Source: Planctomycetota bacterium | GTDB lineage: Bacteria > Planctomycetota > UBA1135 > UBA2386 | Assembly: GCA_016713175.1 (NCBI GenBank) | Contig: JADJPQ010000028.1 | Coordinates: forward strand, 1-64,000 | Reading direction: 5' to 3' | Length of the DNA stretch: 64,000 nt | Part shown: positions 9,370-18,015 of the stretch, piece by piece | How positions within the stretch are numbered: position 1 is the first letter of the stretch | Layout of the letters: each line of letters starts with the position of its first letter | The notes under the pieces: model-generated | Database searches by the model: none | What the model was told of the DNA's origin: nothing | Seen by the model: only the letters and a program-made list of their open reading frames with translations | Position numbers and translations under genes: made by a program

Positions 9370-10962
9370 ATGCAGAAGTTCTTCCCGCTGGCGGTCTGCG
9401 CCAGCCTCGCCTCGCTCACTGCCCAGTCCAACACGGTCCCCGGCCTCAACGGCCGCCTGACCAGCATCTCGAACATCTCGGTCGTCGGCGTCACCGCAAC
9501 CGAAGTCTCGTGTGCCGCACAGAACGACATGTGCAACCCGGGTTCCGTCGTGATCCCGTGGCACGCCGCCGGCAGCAGCGGCCAGATGGGCGAAAACCAC
9601 CCGAAGTTCGGCTTCATGGTCGCTCGTGAGTTTCAGGGCCGCTTCGAACAGATCAGCGACCGCTCGTTCTGCAAGCACGCATTCGTGTCGGTCAACGGCA
9701 GCGGCGTGTGCGGCAATTGCATCGACCCGGGCACCGGTTCGGTGATGGGCATCAACTGCACCGATGCCTACGGCGTCGGCAACAACAGCGACCCGTTCTG
9801 GCTCGGCCCGGCGCCGGAAATCGACCCGTGGCTCGGCACCTGGAACCGCGTCGGCAGCTACTTCGATCGCGGCTTGCCCGAAGTCGGCACGCCCAACAAC
9901 ACCGATGGCCGGCGCAGCCCGATCAACGCGACCGCGACGCAGGTGTCGATGCGGATCCTGAAGACGGACCTGAATCTCGGCGGCGCCACCTACTGGTACC
10001 AGATCCACCTGGTCCACGAGGGCGAGGCGGTCGCCAACCGCGGTGACAATCTGATGACGCGGCGCGTCACGTTCTCCGGCAGCGGCAACAACTGGAGCTC
10101 CGCCGACAGCGGCACGCCGACGCACGGCTCGATCCTGTCGCGCTGGACCGGCGCCACGGTCACCAGCGGCGGCAACGGCAACGACGATGGCCGGTTCTAC
10201 ATCGGCGTCAAGACGACGAACCTGAACGGCACCTACCGCTACGAGTACGCGGTCCACAACGTCGACAACCGCCGCGGCGCGGCGACGTTCCGCGTGCCGG
10301 TCTGCGCCAATGCGACGGTCACCAACATCACGTTCCGCGACATCGACCAGAATGCGCTGAACCAGTGGACCAGCAGCCGGGTCGGCAACGAACTGGTGTT
10401 CACGGCTCCGGCGAACAACTCGTTGGACTGGAACACGATCTACAACTTCGGCTTCGAGAGCTCGGCGGCGCCCGGAGCCGGCACCTTGCTGCTGGATCAA
10501 GCGCGCACCGGCGCCGGCGGCCTGACCGTGGTCGTCAACGGCACGACGCCGGGCACCGGCCCGAGTTCGTCCGGCAGCGTCAACATCCTCGGCCCGGGCT
10601 GCAGTGGCCTGCTGCTGTCGACTGGCCTGCCGACCAGCCCGAACCCGACGTTCGGCCTGCAGGTGTTGACCGCGCCGAACAGCGGCGTGTTCGCGGTCTG
10701 GAGCTTCGGTACCGCCAACATCGATCGCGGCAATGGTTGCACGCAGTGGCTCGATCCGCAGACGCTCGGTGTGCACGGCCTGTTGATGACCAACGGCGTC
10801 GGCGTCGCCACGCTGCCGCTGCCGATCCCGGTGTTCGCCAGCGGCTTCACGATCAACTGGCAGATGGTGCCGATGATCCCGAACGGCCCGATCCTCGGTC
10901 AGTTCGCCGTCACCAACGCGCTGCAACTCGTCACCACGATCACCGGCGGCGGCTGCCAGTGA
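9370..10962 (+). CDS. Secreted protein, tandem paralogue B with C-terminal module
   Basis: 530 residues. The ATG at 9370 has GGGAG four bases upstream and a signal peptide (MQKFFPLAVCASLASLTAQ). It is colinear with the preceding gene over its whole length: QNDMCNPGSV, HPKFGFMVARE, SFCKHAFVSVNG, CGNC, DPWLGTWNRVGSYFD, IHLVHEGEAVANRG, NGNDDGRFYIGVKT, and FRDIDQNALNQWTS. It ends in the same C-terminal module (PTSPNPTFGL, NGCTQWLDPQ, TGGGCQ). The pair clearly arose by tandem duplication and has diverged substantially, so both copies have probably been kept under selection. Function is unrecognised; cysteine positions point to an extracellular disulfide-bonded fold. Confidence 0.85.
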   Translation: MQKFFPLAVCASLASLTAQSNTVPGLNGRLTSISNISVVGVTATEVSCAAQNDMCNPGSVVIPWHAAGSSGQMGENHPKFGFMVAREFQGRFEQISDRSFCKHAFVSVNGSGVCGNCIDPGTGSVMGINCTDAYGVGNNSDPFWLGPAPEIDPWLGTWNRVGSYFDRGLPEVGTPNNTDGRRSPINATATQVSMRILKTDLNLGGATYWYQIHLVHEGEAVANRGDNLMTRRVTFSGSGNNWSSADSGTPTHGSILSRWTGATVTSGGNGNDDGRFYIGVKTTNLNGTYRYEYAVHNVDNRRGAATFRVPVCANATVTNITFRDIDQNALNQWTSSRVGNELVFTAPANNSLDWNTIYNFGFESSAAPGAGTLLLDQARTGAGGLTVVVNGTTPGTGPSSSGSVNILGPGCSGLLLSTGLPTSPNPTFGLQVLTAPNSGVFAVWSFGTANIDRGNGCTQWLDPQTLGVHGLLMTNGVGVATLPLPIPVFASGFTINWQMVPMIPNGPILGQFAVTNALQLVTTITGGGCQ

Positions 10963-10970
10963 TCGCGATC

Positions 10971-10996
10971 GGGCGCAGCGGCCGACGCTAGCGCCC
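10971..10996. terminator. Hairpin between convergent genes
   Basis: GGGCGCAGC at 10971-10979 pairs with GCT and GCGCCC at 10987-10996, with a single A bulge at 10990 and a seven-base loop. It spans the gap between the stop of the secreted paralogue on the plus strand and the stop of the ferredoxin gene on the minus strand, so it could serve both. There is no U-run. Confidence 0.4.
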
Positions 10997-12589
10997 CTGC
11001 GCCTTGCGCGCCTCGAGCAGTTCGAGGCGCTTCCTGGCCGGTTCGCAGGTCGGATCCTCGGCCAGCACCCGGCGCAAGACCTGCTCGGCCTCGCCGATTT
11101 GGCCGCGCAGATTCAGCAGGTCCGTCAACGGCACCGCTGCCGGCGCCCAGTCCGGCAACAACCGCAGCGCCTGGCGCAACTGCCGCTCGGCCGACTCGTA
11201 CTGGCCCAGTTCGCGCTGCGCCAGCCCGCGCAGCAGGTGAAGGTGCGGGTTGCCGATCGGAGCCCAGCTCTCGGCCCGTGCATAGGCGGCGTCGGTCTGC
11301 TGCAGCAGGTCCTGGCGCTGCGCGGCAGACAGCTCGGTCGTCATCAACTGCGCGCGCACCGAGTCGGCGGCGCGGACCAGTGAGCTCGCCTGCCAGGTGT
11401 ACAGCGCCAGCAGCAGCCAGCCAGCCACGACTGCGGCGCCGACCCTGCCGGCACGCGTGAAGCGGCCGTCGAGCTTCCACTGCCAGTGCTGGAACTGCAG
11501 ATCCCGCCGCGTCAGCAGCCGCAGCGCCGCCACCGCCGCCACCGCGGTCAACACCCCGAGCCCCGCCGACAACAAGAACGGCACCTGTTCCCAGAACCAC
11601 GCGCCGCGGAACGCAAATTCGCACGCCCAGATGGCCACCAACGCCATCAGGACCTCCTCGAACCACTCGAAGTCCGCACGCGCCTGCAGGCGCTGTTGGC
11701 TGATCGCGAACGGCTTCGGGGCCGACCAGCCGAACGACAGCGCCTCCTTCGGACAGACCGATACGCAGTCCATGCACTTCATGCAGCCCGGATCGACGAT
11801 CCGGCCGTGCCGGGCGACTTCTTCGTGCACGCGCACATTGCTGGAGCAGACCTGCGTACAGTGGCCGCAGGCATCGCACGCCGGGGACACCTTGATCCGC
11901 AGCGGCGCCAGTCGATCGGCGAGCGCGAAGAACGCCCCGTACGGGCACCCATGCGTGCAGAAGCCCTTGGCCCCGAGCCACCAGATCATCAGGAACCCGA
12001 CCACCACGAAGGTCGCGACCGACATCACCGGCCCGGGGAACGTCGCCCACAGTTCCTCGGTCAGCAGCGCTTCCTCCCACTGCGCGAACTCCGCCAGCGG
12101 CGGCAACGACGGATCGAGCCAGCGCTCGATCCGCGGCCAGGCGAACATGTGGCCGGCGACGACCCAGGGCGCCAGCACCAGCAGCCGCGAGCGGACCGGT
12201 CGCGGCCGCAGCCCGGCCTTGCCCAGCAGCCAGGCGCTGAGGTCCTGGATGGCGACCACATGGCACGCCCAGCCGCAGAACCAGCGACCGAACACCAGCG
12301 TGCCAAGGATCAGCACGACGAACAACACGAACCCGGCGTTGATCTTGCCGAGTTCGAGCGTCTGCATCGCCTCCGAGGGCTCGACCGGCGTCAACGTCTT
12401 GCCCGCCATCAGCCAGTGCAGGATGTGCAGGCCGATCACCACGTGCACGGCGATCAGCACGATCGCGCGCCAGCGGGAGACCCTGGACGGACGGACCGGG
12501 CCGCACTTGGGCTTGTGGCGGTCGAGCCGCGGCAGGGCCGCCAGCGGATCAGGGCGCTTCTTGGTGTCGGGCGGACTCGTGCTGGACAT
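10988..12589 (-). CDS. Membrane polyferredoxin (NapH/NosR-like) with C-terminal TPRs
   Basis: 533 residues from the ATG at 12589; the frame is open further upstream, but that extension would run into the glnS promoter region. Hydrophobic helices near 52-75 and 97-120 are followed by GRWFCGWACHVV, the Cys pair that marks the NapH/NosR/CcoG type of membrane ferredoxin, and by FCTHGCPYGAFF. Two 4Fe-4S motifs follow: C238-x2-C241-x2-C244-x3-C248 and C269-x2-C272-x2-C275-x3-C279. Further membrane helices come next, then a soluble C-terminus (about 430-533) with tetratricopeptide-like helices. It should pass electrons at the cytoplasmic membrane, but the donor and acceptor are not indicated by neighbours. 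The TPR tail is not part of classical NapH. Confidence 0.85.
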   Translation of the reverse strand: MSSTSPPDTKKRPDPLAALPRLDRHKPKCGPVRPSRVSRWRAIVLIAVHVVIGLHILHWLMAGKTLTPVEPSEAMQTLELGKINAGFVLFVVLILGTLVFGRWFCGWACHVVAIQDLSAWLLGKAGLRPRPVRSRLLVLAPWVVAGHMFAWPRIERWLDPSLPPLAEFAQWEEALLTEELWATFPGPVMSVATFVVVGFLMIWWLGAKGFCTHGCPYGAFFALADRLAPLRIKVSPACDACGHCTQVCSSNVRVHEEVARHGRIVDPGCMKCMDCVSVCPKEALSFGWSAPKPFAISQQRLQARADFEWFEEVLMALVAIWACEFAFRGAWFWEQVPFLLSAGLGVLTAVAAVAALRLLTRRDLQFQHWQWKLDGRFTRAGRVGAAVVAGWLLLALYTWQASSLVRAADSVRAQLMTTELSAAQRQDLLQQTDAAYARAESWAPIGNPHLHLLRGLAQRELGQYESAERQLRQALRLLPDWAPAAVPLTDLLNLRGQIGEAEQVLRRVLAEDPTCEPARKRLELLEARKAQGR

Positions 12590-12683
12590 CGGGTGGCGGG
12601 CAGCATACCGGCAGAGCACCGGAGGGCCGCGCGTTGCAATCGGTTGCCACCCATCGCAATCTACCGCGCCGCACGGAATCCCG

Positions 12684-14363
12684 ATGAGCACCGTTCCCGA
12701 TCCGACTCCCCCGACCGACTTCATCCGCGAGCGCATCCGCTCCGACCTGCAGTCCGGTCGCGTGCAGCGGGTCGTGACCCGCTTCCCGCCCGAGCCGAAC
12801 GGCTACCTGCACATCGGGCACGCCAAGGCGATCACGCTGAACTTCTCGATCGCGCAGGAGTTCGGCGGCCGGTGCCACCTGCGGATGGACGACACCAACC
12901 CGGCGGCCGAGGACCAGGAGTATGTCGACGGCATCCAGGCCGACGTGCGCTGGCTCGGTTTCCAGTGGGATGCGATGTACTACGCGGCCGACTACTTCGA
13001 CCAGCTCTACCTCTGGGCCGAACAGCTGGTGCAGAAGGGTCTGGCCTACGTCGATGACCAGGACGTCGACGCCATCGCCGCGACCCGCGGCACGCTGACC
13101 GCGCCCGGCACCGACAGTCCGTTCCGCGGCCGCACGCCGGCCGAGAACCTCGATCTGCTGCGGCGGATGAAGGCCGGCGAGTTCCAAGACGGCAGCCGCG
13201 TGCTGCGCGCGAAGATCGACATGGCGCACGCCAACGTGCACCTGCGCGACCCGGTGCTGTACCGGATCCGGCATCTGCCGCATCAGCGCACCGGCAACCG
13301 CTGGTGCATCTACCCGATGTACGACTGGGCGCACGGTCAGAGCGACTCGATCGAGGGCATCAGCCATTCGCTGTGCACGCTCGAGTTCGAGGTGCACCGG
13401 CCGCTGTACGACTGGTTCTGCGATGCGCTCGGCATCCAGAAGCCGCAGCAGATCGAGTTCGCGCGCCTGAACGTCGAATACCTGCTGACCAGCAAGCGGC
13501 GCCTCCTGCAACTGGTCGAGGGCGGTGTCGTCGACGGCTGGGACGATCCGCGGATGCCGACCTTGCGCGGCCTGCGGCGGCGCGGCTACACGCCGGAGGC
13601 ACTGGTCGCGTTCTGCAAACACGTCGGCGTCGCCAAGTTCAACAGCACGCACGAATTCGGCCTGCTCGAGTTCTTCCTGCGCGACCACCTGAACAAGACC
13701 GCGCTGCGCCGGATGGCCGTGCTCGATCCCCTCCGCCTGGTCATCGACAACTGGCCGGCCGGGCAGGTGGAGATGGTCGACGCGCAGAACAACCCGGAGG
13801 ATCCGACGGCGGGCACCCGCCAGGTGCCGTTCTCGGGCGAACTGCTGATCGAACGCGACGACTTCCTCGAGAACCCGCCGAAGGACTTCTTCCGGCTGGC
13901 GCCCGGACGCGAAGTGCGCCTGCGCTTTGGCTTCTTCGTCCGTTGCACCGGCGTCGACAAGGACGCGACCGGCAAGGTCACTGCCGTGCACGCGACCTAC
14001 GACCCGGCGACGCGCGGCGGCAACGCGCCGGACGGCCGCAAGGTCAAGGCGACCATCCACTGGGTGTCGGCGCCGCACGCACTGCAGGCCGAAGTCCGGC
14101 TGTTCGAGCAGCTGTTCACGGTGCCAGATCCGGCCGCCGCCGAGAACTTCCTGGCGGTGGTCAACCAGAACAGCAAGCGCACGGTCAGCGGCTGGCTCGA
14201 ACCGTCGTTGCGCGACGCCAAGGGTGGCGAGCGCTTCCAGTTCGAGCGGCTGGCGTACTTCTACTGCGACCACAAAGACAGCCGGCCCGGCGCCCCGGTG
14301 TTCCATCGGACGGTCACGCTGAAGGACGCCTGGGCCAAGGCGCAGAAGAAGGCCGGCGGCTGA
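12684..14363 (+). CDS. glnS: Glutaminyl-tRNA synthetase
   Basis: 559 residues, the usual length for bacterial GlnRS. Class I signatures: FPPEPNGYLHIGHAK with HIGH at 43-46, and LTSKR at 268-272 as the KMSKS-type loop in the form expected for GlnRS. The following GWDDPRMPTLRGLRRRGY is diagnostic of GlnRS rather than GluRS. The C-terminal anticodon-binding beta barrels are complete to residue 559. It attaches glutamine directly to tRNA-Gln in the cytoplasm. It is transcribed divergently from the polyferredoxin gene with 94 bases between starts. The start ATG at 12684 sits 45 codons inside a longer open frame but gives the expected family N-terminus. Confidence 0.97.
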   Translation: MSTVPDPTPPTDFIRERIRSDLQSGRVQRVVTRFPPEPNGYLHIGHAKAITLNFSIAQEFGGRCHLRMDDTNPAAEDQEYVDGIQADVRWLGFQWDAMYYAADYFDQLYLWAEQLVQKGLAYVDDQDVDAIAATRGTLTAPGTDSPFRGRTPAENLDLLRRMKAGEFQDGSRVLRAKIDMAHANVHLRDPVLYRIRHLPHQRTGNRWCIYPMYDWAHGQSDSIEGISHSLCTLEFEVHRPLYDWFCDALGIQKPQQIEFARLNVEYLLTSKRRLLQLVEGGVVDGWDDPRMPTLRGLRRRGYTPEALVAFCKHVGVAKFNSTHEFGLLEFFLRDHLNKTALRRMAVLDPLRLVIDNWPAGQVEMVDAQNNPEDPTAGTRQVPFSGELLIERDDFLENPPKDFFRLAPGREVRLRFGFFVRCTGVDKDATGKVTAVHATYDPATRGGNAPDGRKVKATIHWVSAPHALQAEVRLFEQLFTVPDPAAAENFLAVVNQNSKRTVSGWLEPSLRDAKGGERFQFERLAYFYCDHKDSRPGAPVFHRTVTLKDAWAKAQKKAGG

Positions 14364-14388
14364 ACCGCGGCGGCGGCGGCGGGCGTGG

Positions 14389-16551
14389 TCAGAAGCGGAC
14401 CGACATGCCGACGATCAGGCTGCGGCCGATGCCGTTGCTGCCCGAACCGTGCACGCGGTAGTCGACGTCCGTCAGATTGTCGAGCGCGACATCGACGGTC
14501 GCGGTGTCGCTGACCTGCCAGCCGGCCCGTACGTTCCAGAGCGTGTAGCCCGGCGTGCCGCCCGGTGGGATCCGCTGGGTGTCGCGGTTGTCGCCGGCCG
14601 CGGTCTTGTCGGCGTCCTCGGCGCGCACGACGAACGTCTCGGCGAACAGATCGCCGGCCGCCGACTCCCAACGCAGCCCCACCATCGTCGTCACCGGCAT
14701 CAGCCGCGACACGAACTCCTCGGTCCGCGCGGTGCCGCCGGCGTTGAAGTTCGACACGCGGCCGTACTGCCAGGTGCAGGCCCCGAACACCGAGGTCGCC
14801 TCGATCACCCGGATGCTGCCCTCGAGTTCGATGCCCTGGATGTAGCCGTCACCGACGTTGTCCTTGGTGACGATCGGCTGGTTGTTGGCATTCGTGGTGC
14901 CGGTCGGAAAGCGCAGGATCTGGTCGTCGATGTCGGTGTAGTACCACGCCGCCTGCCCCTGCACGCTCTCGCCGCGGACCTTGGTGCCGATCTCGTAGCT
15001 GACGTAGTGCTCCGGATCGAGACCGGGCGCCGGAACCTCGGCTTCGCCGGAACGGGCAGTGTCGAACGACGAAAGGTCCGACAGATTCGGCGCGCGGAAG
15101 CCCTGCGAGACGCCCGCGTAGACATTCCAGTGCGACGGGTCGAGGTCGTAGCGCAGCCGCGCGTTGCCGGTGAACTGGTCCCAGCTGTCGTCCAGGCCGA
15201 TCTTGGTCGAGGTGTTCGGGTCGCGGACCGAATCGGCGTCGGCCGCGGCGTAGGTGTAGCGACCGCCGATGGTCAGTTCCGCCCGCTCGCCGAGCGCGAT
15301 GACGTCCTGCACGTAGATGCCCAGCAGGTCGTAGGTCGCGTCGTTGGCGACCGGCCCCTGGATCGGGTCGGCGGCCTGCGCGTTGGTCGCGCGGCGGAAG
15401 AACGAGTAGACGTCGTCCCGGTAGTATTCGATGCCGTAGGTCAGGCGACCGGCGCTGCCCGCATCGCTCTCGGCCTGCAACCAGGCGCCAAGCGTACCGA
15501 CATCGAAGCCCTGGAACGTCTGCCGGCCGTTCGCCGGAATCCGATCCTCGCTCTCCTCCTGTTCGTGCCATGACAGGTTCAGGTGAACGCCCGACACCGC
15601 GCCGTCGAGCCGTTCGCGATGGTACTGCAGATAGGTGAGCCGCCGATTCTGGTCGAGATCGCGCCGCAGGTCGGTGCCGACCGCGGAACCCGCATAGGCC
15701 TCGCCGAAGATCGTCGCGTGCGACCGCGGCACGTTGTTCTGCTGCACCTGCTGGTGCAGGAACACCAGCCGCGCGTCCTTGCCGAGCATGTGCTCGACCT
15801 TGACGTCGAATGCGGTCTCGTCGTAGCCGGTCTCGTACTGCGTGCCGGTAGCGCGGCCGCCCTCGAGGTCGCCGAACGACTTGGCGTCACCGCCGATCAG
15901 GAAGCCGGTGCGGGTGCCGTCCTCATGGGTCTGGCCCACGCTGATCTCACCGCGTCCCCAGACGGCGTCCTCGCCGGTGGCGTAGCGGACGTAGGTGCTG
16001 CCACCAGCCGCTGCGCCGCGTTCTTTCCAGACATAGGGGCTCCGGGTGATCGCCTGCACGGTGCCGCCGATCGCGTCGCTGCCGTACAGCGCCGACGCCG
16101 GGCCCTTCAACAGTTCGATCCGATCCAGGCTCAGTGGGTCGATCGTGTTCCAGTACTGGTTCGGTCCCGAACGGAACACCGAGTTGTTCAGCCGTACGCC
16201 GTCGATCAGCAACAGGTTGGAGAAGCCCGTGAACCCGCGAATGAACGGCGAACCCTGCCCTGGTGAAGTCTCCTGGACCAACACCGAGGTCTGCTCGCGC
16301 AGCACCTGCGGCATCGTCCGGTAGCCCTGTTGCCGGATCCGCTCGCTGCCGAGCACCGACACCGCATACGGGGCCGCGAACGGATCCTGGGCAGCGCGAC
16401 TGGCAGTCACCACCACCGGCGGCGTCTCCTTGGTCGGGTCCTGCGGCGGTGGCACCGACGGCGGCGGCACAGGGGTCTGGGCCATCAGCGGGACCACGAA
16501 GACGGACAGGGAGGCGGCCAGCAGGCCGGGGCAACGGCGGGATGTGCTCAC
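14389..16551 (-). CDS. TonB-dependent outer-membrane receptor
   Basis: About 720 residues from a GTG at 16551, which begins a good signal peptide (STSRRCPGLLAASLSVFVVPLMAQ); an ATG at 16596 would add 15 residues before it. A short TonB-box-like PPVVVTASR precedes the plug domain: VLREQTSVLVQETSPGQGSP, IRGFTGFSNLLLIDGVRLN, and DRIELLKGPASALYGSDAIGG, all typical. The rest is a 22-strand-type beta barrel ending in the C-terminal phenylalanine (VGMSVRF) used by outer-membrane assembly. The plug is of the FepA/BtuB-like class, so the ligand may be a siderophore or cofactor; nothing adjacent identifies it. It is convergent with glnS, 25 bases from its stop. Confidence 0.93.
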   Translation of the reverse strand: MSTSRRCPGLLAASLSVFVVPLMAQTPVPPPSVPPPQDPTKETPPVVVTASRAAQDPFAAPYAVSVLGSERIRQQGYRTMPQVLREQTSVLVQETSPGQGSPFIRGFTGFSNLLLIDGVRLNNSVFRSGPNQYWNTIDPLSLDRIELLKGPASALYGSDAIGGTVQAITRSPYVWKERGAAAGGSTYVRYATGEDAVWGRGEISVGQTHEDGTRTGFLIGGDAKSFGDLEGGRATGTQYETGYDETAFDVKVEHMLGKDARLVFLHQQVQQNNVPRSHATIFGEAYAGSAVGTDLRRDLDQNRRLTYLQYHRERLDGAVSGVHLNLSWHEQEESEDRIPANGRQTFQGFDVGTLGAWLQAESDAGSAGRLTYGIEYYRDDVYSFFRRATNAQAADPIQGPVANDATYDLLGIYVQDVIALGERAELTIGGRYTYAAADADSVRDPNTSTKIGLDDSWDQFTGNARLRYDLDPSHWNVYAGVSQGFRAPNLSDLSSFDTARSGEAEVPAPGLDPEHYVSYEIGTKVRGESVQGQAAWYYTDIDDQILRFPTGTTNANNQPIVTKDNVGDGYIQGIELEGSIRVIEATSVFGACTWQYGRVSNFNAGGTARTEEFVSRLMPVTTMVGLRWESAAGDLFAETFVVRAEDADKTAAGDNRDTQRIPPGGTPGYTLWNVRAGWQVSDTATVDVALDNLTDVDYRVHGSGSNGIGRSLIVGMSVRF

Positions 16552-16623
16552 GGGAGATTCCGGATGTAGCGGGGCCCGGCCAACGAACCACGGCATTGGC
16601 CGGTTCAGTCGGATCGGCGAACG

Positions 16624-17439
16624 TCATCCTGTCGGCAGTTCGCCGGTCGCGCCCACCAGAGCTGCCCGCACCGCGATGGCATCGCGCAGCGCCGCGACGT
16701 CGTGCGTGCGGATGAAGTCGACTCCGTGCTCGTACGCCCAGAGTTCGGCTGCCAGCGTCGCCGCGCCCCGTTCGCCGACGGCCCGACCGGTGATCGCGCC
16801 GAGAAACGACTTCCTCGAGACCGACAACAGCAGCGGCTGGCCGACCCGCCGCAGTCGCGGCAGCGCCCGCAGCACGGACAGGCTGGCGGTCGCGTCGGTG
16901 CCGAGGAAGAAGCCCATGCCGGGGTCGAACACGATCCGGTCGCGGTGGATGCCGGCCGCGGTCAGCGTCGCCAGTCGTTCGGCGAAGAACCGCTCGATCG
17001 CGTCGACCAAGCCGGCGACTCCGACCGCGGTCCGTTCGGCCCGCGTGCCGCTGGCCCGCGAGAACATCACGACCACCCGGGTCGACGGTGACGCAGCCAC
17101 CGCCGCCACCGCGTCAGGATCGCGCAGGCCACCGACGTCGTTGATCCATGGCACGCCAAGCCCGGCCATCGCCCGCATCACCACCGGCTTGACGGTGTCG
17201 ACGCTGACCTGCATGCCGGCGGCGATCAAGGCCGTGACGACCGGCGTCAACCGCGCGATCTCCTCGCCGGCGGTCACGTCCTCGGCATCGGGATGCGTCG
17301 ACTCGGCGCCGACATCGATCACGTCCGCACCTTCGCGCCACAGTCGCTCCGCCCGGCCGATGGCCGCCGCCGGCTCGAGCCAGCGACCGCCGTCAGAAAA
17401 CGAGTCCCGCGTGACGTTGACGATGCCGAACGTGCGCAC
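16624..17439 (-). CDS. folP: Dihydropteroate synthase, Sul1/Sul2-like
   Basis: 271 residues. It condenses 6-hydroxymethyl-dihydropterin pyrophosphate with p-aminobenzoate in folate synthesis. Family motifs: FGIVNVTRDSFSDGG at the N-terminus (with Arg where most enzymes have Pro), GADVIDVGAESTHP, the DVGG segment, D172-P-G-M-G-F-F-L-G180, and SVSRKSFL. Compared from memory with Sul2 and with E. coli FolP, the DPGMGFFLG loop and the GAATLAAEL and DFIRTH segments follow Sul enzymes, and the loop is about two residues longer than in E. coli FolP. It is therefore likely a chromosomal relative of the mobile sulfonamide-resistance enzymes. The start ATG at 17439 is at the conserved N-terminus. No folate neighbours are present. 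Confidence 0.93.
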   Translation of the reverse strand: MRTFGIVNVTRDSFSDGGRWLEPAAAIGRAERLWREGADVIDVGAESTHPDAEDVTAGEEIARLTPVVTALIAAGMQVSVDTVKPVVMRAMAGLGVPWINDVGGLRDPDAVAAVAASPSTRVVVMFSRASGTRAERTAVGVAGLVDAIERFFAERLATLTAAGIHRDRIVFDPGMGFFLGTDATASLSVLRALPRLRRVGQPLLLSVSRKSFLGAITGRAVGERGAATLAAELWAYEHGVDFIRTHDVAALRDAIAVRAALVGATGELPTG

Positions 17440-17595
17440 GAACAGAACTGCTACCCGGCGCGGGTCCCGTCGCCAAGCGGGATCGAAACGACACCGGGCG
17501 GTGCGATCCGTCAGGACCGCAGTGTCACCGCCGGATCAGAACTGGTGAGCCTCGCGAAGCTGCGGTCGGAGGGCCGCCAGGTCAATGGGCAAGAA

Positions 17596-17625
17596 CCCCC
17601 ACGACGGCGAAGCCGGCGTCGGGGG
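17596..17625 (-). terminator. Interrupted GC hairpin downstream of the small membrane ORF
   Basis: CCCCC at 17596-17600 pairs with GGGGG at 17621-17625. Inside, ACG pairs with CGT and CGGC pairs with GCCG around a GAA loop, with one mismatch and one bulge. Read leftward, the hairpin is followed by TTCTT. It lies 17 bases past the stop of the 34-codon ORF, the place expected of a terminator for it. Confidence 0.45.
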
Positions 17626-17641
17626 CTCGGGACCTGGGCGA

Positions 17642-17746
17642 TCAGGCGACTAGCGCGTCGACCTCCGGCTCTGCCATCGCCCGGCCCACCACGGGGGCCA
17701 ACATCAGCGAAACTCCGAACCAGCAGGCGAGCAGCATCAGCGTCAT
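17642..17746 (-). CDS. Possible 34-residue single-pass membrane protein
   Basis: ATG at 17746, TGA at 17642-17644. The product has a hydrophobic stretch at residues 2-21 (TLMLLACWFGVSLMLAPVVG), one Arg, then an acidic tail (AEPEVDALVA). That layout, one membrane helix followed by a short charged tail, is common for genuine small membrane proteins, and a hairpin follows it. There is no Shine-Dalgarno I can see and no homologue I recognise, so it may be chance. It lies upstream of folP on the same strand. Confidence 0.4.
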   Translation of the reverse strand: MTLMLLACWFGVSLMLAPVVGRAMAEPEVDALVA

Positions 17747-18015
17747 GGGAACGGTCCGTCACACCGGAACTGCGGTACCAGGGGCTACATGTCGATCGCG
17801 TTCCGATACGTCAGCAGTTGTTCCGGCTGGCCAGCTTTTCTTCGCCTGAATTTCATTCGACCCAGCCCTTTTTCGGCCCCACCGGACTTCATCGGGGCGC
17901 CAGGTCGGGAAAACCCCGATGCGATCGGCGGGTCAGAGCTGCCGAAAGGCAGTTCGTGAAGCCCGTGCGGTCGCCGTTGATCCGGTCTGCGAGCCAGTTG
18001 TTGGCCGAGGCCAGC

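Larger units (their letters stand above)
17440..17955. other. Gene-sparse 0.5 kb interval
   Basis: No protein of normal size is supported here. The interval holds a 34-codon membrane-type ORF and a hairpin downstream of it, both on the minus strand and listed separately. A 23-codon minus-strand ORF (17785-17856) lies upstream of these in a locally less GC-rich patch containing short T and A runs near 17840-17885. The remainder, 17440-17590, shows nothing I can interpret. It separates the folP gene (minus) from a small plus-strand gene. Confidence 0.5.

Noticed and set aside
12634..12662. TTGCAA / CAATCT as a promoter for glnS.
   Set aside because: The -10 matches the consensus at only two of six positions.
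17785..17856. A 23-codon minus-strand ORF (MKFRRRKAGQ start).
   Set aside because: Only a weak purine site, no hydrophobic or domain signal, and it lies in a longer chance frame.
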